From positions 434,590,730 through 434,654,729 of the forward strand of contig NC_081407.1 of the NCBI RefSeq assembly GCF_030272615.1: a DNA stretch of 64,000 bases, read 5' to 3'. The notes beneath the pieces are model-generated. The model did no database searches. It was not told the origin of the DNA and saw only the letters and a list, made by a program, of their open reading frames with translations. The translations under genes were made by a program, and so were the position numbers. This DNA is from Cryptomeria japonica (taxonomy: Eukaryota > Streptophyta > Pinopsida > Cupressales > Cupressaceae). This document shows positions 10,546-20,815 of the stretch, piece by piece (the stretch's first letter is position 1; the number at the start of each line of letters is the position of its first letter).

Positions 10546-13500
10546 CTATTCAGGAGCGCCCTCTAACTGCTCTACATCCTGGATGGAATATTTTCTTGTC
10601 CACTTATTGTATACATCATCAATTGGCCACGCGAAGTTAATCACTTTTTCCTTTGCCTTGGTTAACCTCTTCAAGGAATTTCTCGTCTTGTTGACCTCTG
10701 AATTGAGAAAACCATAATGAGATTTGATTTTCTCTATCTCCTGAATTATTACAACAAGAAAGGAAGCATCATCTAAATCAACAATTCCTTTTATTCTGGC
10801 TAACAGTTTGGCCTCTAATTCCTTAAGCCACAATTGTTTGTCCTTCAGTTGATCTGGGCTGACAAAAACTCCTGGGAGCAATTCAAAAACCTGATCAATG
10901 TACTCTTTCTTCTACAAGTTGATCTTCCTGTCAGCATTGTCTATCCCTTCTGCCAATTTTACTAGATATTTGGTGGTATCACAAGTGGATTTGATGATAG
11001 GATCGGCCCCTGCTTCATCATAAGATACACAAATAAGCTCCAAGTCCTGCTCTCTAGGCTTCCACTTGTCAAAAATAGGCGTCAAAATGGCCTTATCTCC
11101 ATTAAGCTCATTCCACATATCCAAAATCTTGCTTATGTTGTTGTACAATAGTGAGGCACTTATGGTGTCTACAAAACTTGAAATGGTAGCCCTTACTCTT
11201 TCTTCATACTTCTTTGCATACAAGGCCTGAGCCTGTTTTAAATTCTCCAATTCTTGGGGAGTAATCTCAATCATTTGGGAGCTAGAAGGTGCTAGAGATG
11301 GTGGAAACTCAATGATGGGGCTGGCAGGTGGAGGTCTTGCAGGAGAAGAGGAGATCATCAGTGTTGAAGACTCACCTTGATGGTACTATCCTGTCAACTG
11401 GCTTTGCCGCTTAGCAATGATGCTATCTTTACCTCTTACCTCTTCCTTAGCACTGTTGTAAGCCTTCAAAATTGTCTCCAACTTGACTTGGAGGTCTGCT
11501 TTTTCCTTAGCTTCCCTTTCTGCTACTGCAACACTAAATTTTGCAGTCTCTAGCACAGTGCTAGTAGCTTCCACCACCCCTGTGTTATGCACTGTTTTTA
11601 CTATCATTCCACCAAGGTAACTTGACCCTGGGGTGTCCTTATTTCTCCTATTTTCATCTCTTTTGAGGGACCACATGACCAATGCAACATTGTCTTTACT
11701 AAAAGTGATTCCCTCCATGGGTTTAGTTTCTTTCCTCGTTGCCTCCAATACCAAGGCATCTGCTATGTTTCACTCAAGGAGAATGAGTACTCCAGCTTGT
11801 GCCACCATAACTCTTCCTTGCTCAATAGAGATGGTTTTAAACTCATCCATCATTTCTTGATTTATTTCCTCCTCAACCACAGCTGGATATTTATGAAGTT
11901 GCTCACCTTTTCTCTTCTCACATCTTGCATTGTATTTGTCAATGTTCTGCTTCCATACAAATTGCATGAATGCTCTTGATGTAACAAAGTTGTTATTAGC
12001 CAAGAAGTCCTCACTGGCCTGTTTGATCTCAGGATCCCACACCCAGCCCTTAAACTCATTGGTAGTGATGTTCATCTCAGCAGCAAAGGGCTCTTCTGGC
12101 ATTCCTTCCTCCACTTCATCATATGTGTAGGCTATTTCTCCCAAGCTACCTAACTGTATCAGCTGCTCAGCCGCTGCTTGTTCATCTCCTATATGAATAG
12201 GGGATTGGGATGGAGAGTACAAGGGTGTATCAGATTGTATCTCTTTTCCTACTCTCTGCTTCTTTGGGCTCTCTTGGATGTCAATGACATCTTGTATCTT
12301 CCTCTTTCCTTTAGAGGTAGAGGGCTCCCCTATGGTAGGCATCAGCACACTATAATTAGACTTCTTGTGTAATGTATAGTCATCAGGAGGGATTGCTCTA
12401 GTAGGGACAACCCTACTTAGAACCATTCTTGCCTTTTCAGGGTTGTTTTTAACCACAGCCTCCCTCTTTTCTTTCAGAGTCTGCATTACATCCTCAAAGC
12501 AAAGAATTAGAAATTTTATTTTCTCCTCAAAAGGGAAAAAGCTAGACAATGGGTCATAGCTGGTATCAAACTGATGTACAAAATCTAAAGCCTTTTTATA
12601 AGCCACCCATTTTTCCTTCCTCAGCTCCTGCTCATCTAGATCAAACTCATTTCTAATGAGGTCTTTAGGAAACTGGAACTGATGGGGTCTACCTCTACAC
12701 ACTGCTCTCTTTCTAAACATGCCATTAAAGAAATCTTTAGGATCGGCGCACCCGGACACTGCAGTTGACAAATGATAAGGTTTAAGAAAATCCTCAAAAT
12801 AATTCCAACCTCCCTTGGTTATTACAAATTGGTGGGCTATAGTAACCATAGGGAAAATAGTCCCTTTACCCCTGCCTGTTAGCTCTGCCTCTTGCATGCT
12901 ACCAATTTGTCTGAGGATTTCTACAGTTCCCACTTTGAGAGGGACTTGACAGGGCAATAAAAAGGAAGTGCCTCTGAAACCAAATACTCTGAAAACTGTG
13001 GAGACAGGGTATAGGTAAATATCACCCCAATTATGAACAATTTTTATGTTTTCTGCAAATTCTTTTGGTCTAATAAATTCCAAAAGAACCTTGGGGATTT
13101 TTGGGTTTTCTAAGCAGAGGAGAGTCCTAATCTTTGATGCAAAACATTTATCAAATTTTAAGAAACTGGCATCATCTCTGTCCCATGACAACACTGTACT
13201 CCATAGTTGAACTGGCATCTTTTCTCTATCCTTCTCTTTTATAAGGTCCATTCCACTTGCAAAATAATCACCACTGTTGAACAAAAATAGATGCATGAGG
13301 AGTGAATACCATCCGAAAGGCCTATCAACCCTTCCATTCTTTATTCCTATCAACCCTCCATGGATAGAATTAGTAATAAAAGAAGCATAATCAAAGGTTA
13401 CTACAAGAGAAGGATTCAAAATCTGAGCAATCATTAGCATGTAATGATTGGGCATATTTGCCTCAACATCCTCTCCCAAAATCTGGCAAAGTGACCAATA

Positions 13501-14124
13501 CACTCCCTTAGCCCTAAGGGTGAACAGATTCAATGAGAAGGGCTCTTCAGTGTTGGGTCCTACAATTGTCAACCCACCTATCTTCACAAAAAAATCCTTA
13601 AGAGGCCCATTTCTAAGGTGGTTCCTCTGTGCACTATATACTTGAGCTAATGATTTGAAGTTAATGGGTTCCAAAAAATTGGTAAACTCATTAAGCCCAA
13701 AAGCACTTATGAATTCCTCATTATTTATTTCAATGAGGGCTTTCCCATTTATATCCCTAATGCTCCTTGTGACTGGATCATAATTATGTGCGATCTGAGT
13801 TAGGAGATCCATATCCATGAATACTCCTGGAACTACCAATTTTCCAACATCTAACTCCCAGATGCTATTCTGTGGGGCTGGGGAATTTCTCATGCCAAAT
13901 CCAACTTTGAACAACCCCAACCTAGACAACCCAACCTGTGGATCTCTCAGCCAGTTGCCCTTATCATATAACCCCTCTCCTATTTTCAAACGAGGAGCTC
14001 TTGGCACTAATTCTTTCACCTTTGATGCCTGATTAGTTGACAATGTCAACTGTTCAAGAAAATCATCACAAATGGCCCTTTCCTGGTAATTAACTTTCCC
14101 TAAAAATTCTCTCTTAGGTGCCAT
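10546..14124 (-). pseudogene. LTR-borne ORF of element C, 3' copy (about 1,190 codons, three stops)
   Basis: One frame runs from ATG at 14124 to the stop at 10546-10548. The first 784 codons are open to the stop at 11770-11772; two more in-frame stops occur near 11385 and 10909. At all three positions the other LTR has a sense codon, so the ancestral frame was continuous. The N-terminal 500 residues look globular and helical (FISAFGLNEF near residue 150, HYMLMIAQILNPSLVVTFDY near 250, RPFGWYSLLMHLFLFNSGDY near 290). Around residue 620-650 is a charged linker with KGKRK and PKKQRV, a possible bipartite nuclear signal. The last 400 residues are Lys/Glu-rich with coiled-coil character. There is no signal peptide, membrane segment or enzyme motif. 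It resembles the extra ORFs of plant Ty3/gypsy elements; the function is unknown. Confidence 0.85.
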
Positions 14125-14934
14125 CTTAAAATATGCAAGCAATTTAAACTATTACCCCAACTGGTTTTGTTACAAAATCAAGACCTCAATTAACACGCAC
14201 TGCTAAGGAATTACCACACAAAAGTACAAGAAAACTTGTTTCAGCTTGAAGGAATCCGCTCTGCAACTGAATGAATTTTCTCTGTATTTGAAGAAAATAG
14301 CTCTGCAACTGCTCCTTTGCAACAATTCTTTGGAATGATACCTTTACTCAATCGATAGGAGATCATATATGGTACTCAGGCTCTTAACTGCAACATTGAT
14401 ACCGCATGCTTCGGCAGTCCCTTCAGAATTGAATTCATGAGAGAATTCAAATTTTCGCTCCAACGGGTCACAACATACCTGCAAATCTTTTCTCTTTGGC
14501 TCTTTCGCTGTTTCGCATAGCATAACCTTCAAGCAATTTCGTTAAACGAAATCACGCCAACCGTCCGATCAAAGGAAACTTGATCGGCCTTTACACTGAC
14601 TTAACAGCTTTGCCTTCGCGTTGGGCCCTACCTCTTTTCGCCATTTCGTGAGCTTTATCCTCTGAGCACTTTTCCTTCGCGAAGCCGTGCCAGGCGTTAG
14701 ATGGAACTTTAACTGCTCAGCGTTTGACTCTTACCGAGACCGTCGACTTCTTCATTAACTGTGCCTTTATCCTGACTGCTAACGGTCTTTCGCTATTTCG
14801 CATAGCTTAAATAGCTTTCAACTTCGGGCCATGAAACAACATGAAGCGTTGGATCAAATCGGAGATGACCATCCTTTAAGGGGGACCTTTATGCTTGCTT
14901 TACTTACGTCGCTCTATCATTGGTTACTGAATAC

Positions 14935-14940
14935 CACGTG
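14935..14940. promoter_or_regulatory. G-box in element C 3' LTR
   Basis: The palindrome CACGTG within ACCACGTGGCAG is the plant G-box core bound by bZIP and bHLH factors. The same ACCACGTGGCAG is kept in the other LTR (28392-28397). Confidence 0.5.
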
Positions 14941-15054
14941 GCAGTCAACCATTAGCGTTGGAAAAATCTTTGAGTTTAGTTCAACGTCAGCCACATGTCT
15001 TTCCCTTATAACCACCAGTTACACCTTGGTGGGCCCTCAACTTCTTGTAAAACC

Positions 15055-15072
15055 ACGTGTCCATGGACACGT
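15055..15072. promoter_or_regulatory. 18-bp perfect palindrome with paired ABRE-like cores (3' LTR)
   Basis: ACGTGTCCATGGACACGT reads the same on both strands and contains two inverted ACGTGTC cores, the type of site bound by ABA- and stress-related bZIP factors. It is identical in the 5' LTR at 28512-28529 while surrounding bases have mutated. Regulatory function is inferred. Confidence 0.5.
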
Positions 15073-16288
15073 CACCATCTAGCATTACACTTGGACGAGC
15101 CCTTTTTCCTTTTGCTATTTCGCGAAGCATATCCTTCGATTGGTTTGCAACCATGAAACAACGTGATCCCTTGGATCAAAATAGAGTTGATCCCCTTTTA
15201 AACTTCATGCTTTATCCATCTTCGGGGCCCAAAAACCTTTTCGTTGTTTTGCAAGGCATAAAACATGAGCACTTTACCATTGCGAATTCACGCGGGCCGT
15301 TGGATTATATTTGACTTGCTTGGTGCTTAACAACTTAACTAAATTCGGCAGACATGGGCCCTCTAACTCAAACTCCATCCACCTGGCATCTAGTCACCTT
15401 TTAAACTGACATGTCAACCTTTCATTTGCTGAGAGAAAACACTGGATTCCACCTCATCCTTGACACCTGTATCTGTCGGGTCATTTCTTATCCCGCGGCA
15501 TGACTCACCTCTGGGACCCACCGTTTAATCCTTAAATCTAACTTGTTGACTATGTTGACCCTCTGCCATGTGCCATCATCTTACTCGCCATCTCGACCGA
15601 CTGGACTGCCTGCTTGGAGCGCCACGTCATTTCGCTACTTCATGAAAGCTAACTGTTGAGCATCTTCATCCTCTGAAATAGCGTGAACCGTCAGATCAAA
15701 GGAAACTTGATCACCTTTTAGTCGCTTGGAAAGTCTTCACTGCAGGGTCCCACCAAACGCTTTCGCCATTTCGTGAAAGGTATTTCACTTGCAAGTTTCG
15801 GCTACGAAATAATGCCAGTCGTTAGATCTTGAACGAGATGAAGCCATTTTAAACCGGACCAAATGCGCCATTTAGAACGCATTTCCCTTTCACCATTTCG
15901 CGAGTCTTAAACCATGCGCAACTTCGCCTAACGAAACAACAAAAACTGTAGATCCATCTGAGAGCTGCATGCAACTTACTGGGCCCGACAACATTAGGAA
16001 GAAAAGATATAAGGCCTAAATTTTTACAATTAATTCAAACAACTGCCTAGGCAAAAGACATGGGGGAACACCTCATATGACCCCAAGACCCATTACTTAA
16101 GTGGATAAAGTAACATAGGAATAGAAACCAGAGGGTTTTTGATCAAACATTGAGCAATTTAAAATTGAAGCCCTAAACCCTTAAGACCTAACACAGAGTT
16201 GAAGCATTTGACAGTGTGTCTAACTCAAAATTTCAAAAACTTAGCTGATTATGGGGAAAGAAAACCCATTTTTTAAACAGTGATAACA

Positions 16289-16444
16289 GCGGCTCTAACT
16301 GGGGATAGTTGATCGCAAGGTTAACACAAGAAAACTCAGAAACTCTGGAGAAACAGACCAAAACACAGACCCAAACAAAATAGCAGGAAGGAAACAAAAT
16401 ATATACAAACAAAGGACCTCCTGTGCATGGACATCAAGAGAAAT
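16289..16444 (-). other. Element C region between pol and 3' LTR
   Basis: Short stretch between the integrase end and the LTR start. In element orientation it ends CTATCCCCAGTTAGAGCCGC just before TGTTATCAC. A purine-only priming tract, expected here, is not obvious. Confidence 0.5.
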
Positions 16445-17878
16445 AATGTTTCATGAATTGTGCATGCACTGGAAATTCCTGTACTTCATCATTCATATTT
16501 TTCACAAAATATGAATCCTTTCCATTTAAGTCACAGACCACAAAAGGGCCAATCCATAATGATTCAAATTTTTTATGCTTTCCCTTGTCCTGTCTTTTTG
16601 CATTCCACTGAAGAACAATATCATCAATTTGAAACTTCCTTAATGATTTCCTTTTATCAAAAAGGTATTTGGACTACAATTGGATCTTCTGATTTCTTTT
16701 ATGAGCTAGAGTTCTGAGCTCTTCCACCTCCATAATTTGGATCATTCTGTTTTCCATTGGTTCAGATAGCTCCATATCCTCATCTTGCAAGAACTTATAA
16801 ACTGAAAGAAGATTATTCACTAGCAATATGACTTGCGTACCATAAACCAGTTCAAAAGGTGACATTCCAATGGCCTTCTTAACTGTTATTCTATCTGCCC
16901 ACAAAGCTAACTTCAATTTTTGATCCCAAGATCTCTTGTTTTCTTCCAGGATTTTCTTGATGATGTTCAAAAGGCTTTTATTGCTGGATTCTACTTGTCC
17001 ATTCCCCTGAGGGTGATAGGGTGAAGGGTAAGATATGATTATTCCATGACTGGTACAAAATCCTACAACTCTTCTGACCTGAAACTCATGGCATTATCCA
17101 TTACCAATTTTGCAGGTATTCCAAACCTAGTTATTACATTATCCATCAGGAAATCAATGACAACCTTACTTGTAACTCTTCTTGTAGGAATATCTTCTAT
17201 CCATTTAGTGAAATAGTCAGTGGCTACTATGATCCATCTATGACCCCTTCTTGATCTCTCAACAATCTCTCCAATAAAATCAATGCCCCACTGGACAAAA
17301 GGGGCTTCCATTGTGACTGGATTTAGGGGTAGGGCTCCTTCATACTTCAGCTTGGATGAAAACTTCTGACATGGGTCACATTTCCGGACATGTGCATGAG
17401 CATCTTTGAATAAGCTAGGCCAATAGTATCCAGCCCTGATTATCTTGCCAGCAGTTGTCTTAGCAGAGTAATGACCCCCACATACTCCATCATGCATTTC
17501 AGCCAATACCCGTTTAGCCTGGAATTCATCCAAACACATTAGCAATTCTCCATCTCTTTTTCTCCAGAACAAATCACCTTGAATGAGCACATAATTTTGT
17601 GACTTGAGCTTCAGAGTTCTTTTCTGATTATGTGTCATTCCTTCTGAGAATTCAGCATCTCTTAAAAATCGGACTATCTCTGAGTACCAAAGTTGTCTCT
17701 CAATGCTAGTGACTGAAGTACTTTTGACTTCAACATTATGTATTTCAACGTTTAGAAGATTAGACTCAGTCATGAGCTTTGCCAGACCTAAACCTCTCAC
17801 CAATTTGGTGATCTTTATTTCCAAGTCAAATTCTTGGATTCTATTAATCCATCTGCATCTTTTCCCTATAACCTCAGA
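16445..17878 (-). pseudogene. Element C integrase (frameshifted)
   Basis: Joins DNA copies to the genome. The N-terminal zinc domain shows HDGVCGGHYSAKTT and, 30 residues on, CDPCQKF (HHCC). The catalytic core follows: WGIDFIGEIVERS (first Asp), VMDNAMSF (second Asp), and, after a one-base frameshift near 17063, YHPQGNGQVESSNKSL with the catalytic Glu. A C-terminal part MSPFELVYGTQVI lies at about 16850, then a decayed end with WIGPF-like sequence near 16545. The frame is continuous with RNase H upstream apart from the stop at 17879. The linker ITKLVRGLGLAKLMTES is typical of this plant gypsy group. Confidence 0.9.
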
Positions 17879-18166
17879 CTAGGACAGGATATCCTTAACT
17901 GCAGCATGTGGGACATAAGCAATGATATTTGCATTTACCAGATACGGCCTAAAAGCCTTGACAACTTTAACCAAAGCATAAGCTTGTTTCTCCATGGTTT
18001 CATATTTTAATTTTGCTGCTTGCAAAGACTTGATGTAGAAAGCTATGGGATGTTCATATCCCTCATTATCCTTTTGCAGCAATACTGCAGCTACTGTATG
18101 ATATGAAGCAAAAGAAAATAGAGAAAAGGGCTTACTGTAGTCAGGAGATTTTAACACTGGTGCTTC
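17879..18166 (-). pseudogene. Element C RNase H (RT-linked domain)
   Basis: Follows RT in the same frame after a stop at 18167-18169. It reads LKSPDYSKPFSLFSFASYHT, then LLQKDNEGYEHPIAFYIKSL, KLKYETMEKQAYALVKVVKA and FRPYLVN, the standard RNase H of Ty3/gypsy. The usual Asp of the first block (TDAS-like) is replaced in FASYHT, so the copy may be inactive. It would remove RNA from the RNA-DNA hybrid. It ends with a stop at 17879-17881. Confidence 0.88.
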
Positions 18167-19936
18167 CTAAATGGCCTTTTTAATTTCAGCAAAAGCCTCT
18201 GAGGCTTCTTGATCCCAACAAAATTTGGTAACCTTCTTGAGCAACTTGACAATGGGCTTCACTATCTCTGCAAAGTTTGCAATGAATCTCCTACACTTTG
18301 CAATGAATCTCCTAACAAAATTCACTTTGCCTAGAAAGGATTGGATACCTTTAATATTCTTTGGTTCAGGGACTTTGTTTATTGCTTCAATTCTTTCAGG
18401 GTCTATCCTTACCCCTTCCTTGGAAACAATGTGTCCCGGTAGTTTTCCTTCAGTGACCCCAAAATGACATTTCTTGGGATTCAATGACACACCAAATTCC
18501 AAGGCTTTATTGAACACCTTTTCCAAATGTCCACAATGATCATCAGCCCTTTTGGAGAAGCACATTAGATCGTCTTGATAGACCACCATGATGATATTAA
18601 TGAATTCTTTAAAGGCTACATCCATGGCTCTCTGGAATGTAGCTCCAGCATTTTTCAATCCGAATGACATCCTTACATAAACATATGTCCCCCACGGAGT
18701 AGTGAAAGCAGTTTTGAACTGTTCAAATTCCTTCACTAACACTTGATTGTATCCTGAAGAACCATCCATCATGGATAAAAGATCACAACCTATTACTCTT
18801 TGCAACATAGCTTCCATATTGGGAGAAGAGTAATTGTCCTTTAAAGAAGCAACATTTAAATTTCTAAAATCCACACATAATCTAATGTCCCCATTTTTCT
18901 TTCTTACTGGGACCAGATTGGAGACCCATGAAGAATGCCTTATAGGTTTGATAATCCCCCCTTCTCTTAACTTAGTCAACTCTTGCTGCATCTTAGTTTC
19001 TAACAGGGGATTAATAGGTCTCGATTTCTGTTTGAAAGGCTTAGCATCTGGAAGTAAAGGAACTTCATGCTGAAAAAGATCTTGTCTATACGCCTTTAGG
19101 TCTTCATAAGACCAAGCAAAAACATGTTTATATTTTTTCATTAAATTAATAAGGTTAGTCCTGACATGAGGGGGTAATTTCTTCCCAATGTATACTAGCT
19201 TAGGGGATGATTCAGTCCCCAGGTTTACCTCCTCTAATTCTTCCAACTTGGTGGTAGATTGCTGATGTAAGTGACTGTCATTATAACTAAACATGCTCTC
19301 CAGCTCTACCAGCCCTTTAGGTATTTCATTGGTTTCCAACTGGACCAAATCATTTCCAAATATTGTTTCCCTATTGTCAACCACCTCCACCAATGCATTG
19401 CAGTCAATCTTTTGTCCATCATAATCATCAACACATTGGATGAACCTAAGAATATCTTCATCGTCAGCAAAAACTTGCCAATTATACACATTATCAGGGA
19501 TGGCAGGCCTAGATTTTATTTCCATAGTGGAAATGTCGATTAGGGTTGCATCATCATTTTTTAATGCAACATTAGCTAGGAAATCTTCCATAATATTCTT
19601 TGATTGCTCTATCCAATTAATAGAAAATGCACTAAAATGCTCAATAACATCCCAAACTGCATGTTTATATCTCTTTAATCTATCATTCTTGGATGCATAT
19701 TTGGATCTTACCTGAGAAACAACCAATTTTGAATCCCCTAACACTGTCAACAGCTGGATTCCATGCCTTTTTGCAACTTCAAGCCCCAACAATAAGGCTT
19801 CATACTCTATAGTATTATTTGTGCACTAGAAAACCAATAAGAAAGAATACTTAAAGGTTATACCTGATGGAGATACAAAAAGAACCCCTACTCCAAATCC
19901 TTCTTTGGAGCAAGCTCCATCAAAATACATCTACCA
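18167..19936 (-). pseudogene. Element C archaeal-type RNase H plus reverse transcriptase
   Basis: The frame begins with a second RNase H: YFDGACSKEGFGVGVLF near 19930, CTNNTIEYEALLLGLEVAKR (with stops at about 19937 and 19827), LTVLGDSKLVVSQVRSKY. This is the archaeal-type RNase H (aRNH) typical of Tat elements. A spacer with NVYNWQVFADDEDI follows, then RT: PPHVRTNLINLMKKYKHVFA, IRLCVDFRNLN, MMDGSSGYNQV, KTAFTTPWGTYVYVRMSFGL, the catalytic VVYQDDLMCFS near 18570, LNPKKCHFGVTEGKLPGHIV and FLGKVNFVRRFI. The 541-codon stretch 19792-18167 is open. In most Tat elements aRNH sits after RNase H; here it precedes RT. RFIAKCRRFIAN shows a small internal duplication near 18290. Confidence 0.92.
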
Positions 19937-19945
19937 TAAACCATA

Positions 19946-20815
19946 CTATTGTGCTTCTAATTCAACCATAATGGGGTCAGTATTCTTCAACTGGGGTAAA
20001 ATCAATTGAAGTCTAAAATTATCAAGATCTACATCAATCATACAATTGAGCATATTAGGGTCTACATTTTCAATTACCCTAGGAGCACGTGGCTCTCTGT
20101 ACAACTTAACCTTATTTCCATTAATTGGAATGGTGGCATAAGATAAATCCAGTTGAACATTTCCTCCTACTGCTACTGCCCATTGCCTAGACAGTAACAT
20201 ACCATAATGGGGCTTGGTATCAGTAACAATAACATCCATTTTGTAAGTTGCCTCAGGGAATGCTGCTATTTTTACTTCAACATCTTTGATTGTACCTATC
20301 ACAAGTACTTCCCTATTATCCATAGCATAGCATTTTCCATACACAGTGGTTACTGACAGTCCTAATTCTTTCATAACACCATAGGGCATAACATTAGCAA
20401 CAGCTCCTGAATCTATCATGCAGTTTTTTATCAACCGGTTGTTTACTAACAAAGTGACATAGAAAGGATCTACCTGTGAAGGCTCTTGAGTGATAGTGGT
20501 TCCAACATAAACCTCTGGGGTTTGGAATTCTTGATCCTTTCCAATTATAGCTGAACTGGTGGGTGGGACTAGGTCACTGTTAGGTATACTAGAAAATAAA
20601 GACAAAGTTGCATCCCTATGTTCTTTAATCTTCAGTAATTCTACTAATGGGATAGTGACCTTCATTTGAGTAAGAGCTTGAGCCATGTCAAATGTAGAAC
20701 TATTGCTTATTTCAGTATTAGCTCTAACTCTTTCTGTCTTGAGCTGACTTGCCTTTTTTACTGTGGCAGCTCCTTGTATATCACCAGTATCTGCACTCTT
20801 GGGTACACCTTTGAC
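19946..20815 (-). pseudogene. Element C aspartic protease
   Basis: It processes the Gag-Pol polyprotein. It continues the gag frame after the stop at 20816-20818. Motifs: DPFYVTLLVNNRLIKNCMID then SGAVANVMPYGVMKELGLSV (catalytic DSGA), and the second strand pair KPHYGMLLSRQWAVAVGG. The length and DSG motif fit a functional retropepsin fold. It ends with a stop at 19946-19948 before the aRNH. Confidence 0.9.

Larger units (their letters stand above)
14503..15906 (-). repeat. Array of about 130-bp diverged units in element C U3 (3' LTR)
   Basis: Eight copies of a motif near TTTCGCCATTTCGCGAAGC (+ strand) begin at 14503, 14635, 14788, 15110, 15238, 15630, 15761 and 15888. Spacings are 132, 153, 322, 128, 392, 131 and 127, i.e. 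about 130 or multiples of it. Each is followed, where clear, by AACGAAAC or similar and then a CGTTGGATC or CCGTCAGATC module with a second GATC. The array lies upstream of the LTR-borne ORF, where promoter and enhancer sequences belong. Confidence 0.75.
9546..16288 (-). repeat. Element C 3' LTR (6,743 bp)
   Basis: In element orientation it starts TGTTATCACTG at 16288 and ends GAAGACAACA at 9546. Its layout is: a 2.1-kb U3-like part with the 130-bp repeat array (16288-14143), a large reading frame (14124-10546), and a 1-kb noncoding end. The other LTR matches it throughout except for a 568-bp shortfall. The length far exceeds ordinary plant LTRs (0.3-2 kb) and matches the giant LTRs known in Ogre-type elements. 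Confidence 0.95.

Noticed and set aside
14831-15314. Plus-strand frames of 83-85 codons, also present in the other LTR
   Set aside because: They cross the 130-bp U3 repeat array, are antisense to the LTR-borne ORF and have no recognisable domain; similarity between copies reflects LTR identity at insertion.
18225-19715. Plus-strand frames opposite element C pol
   Set aside because: Shadows of the RT/aRNH frame on the other strand.
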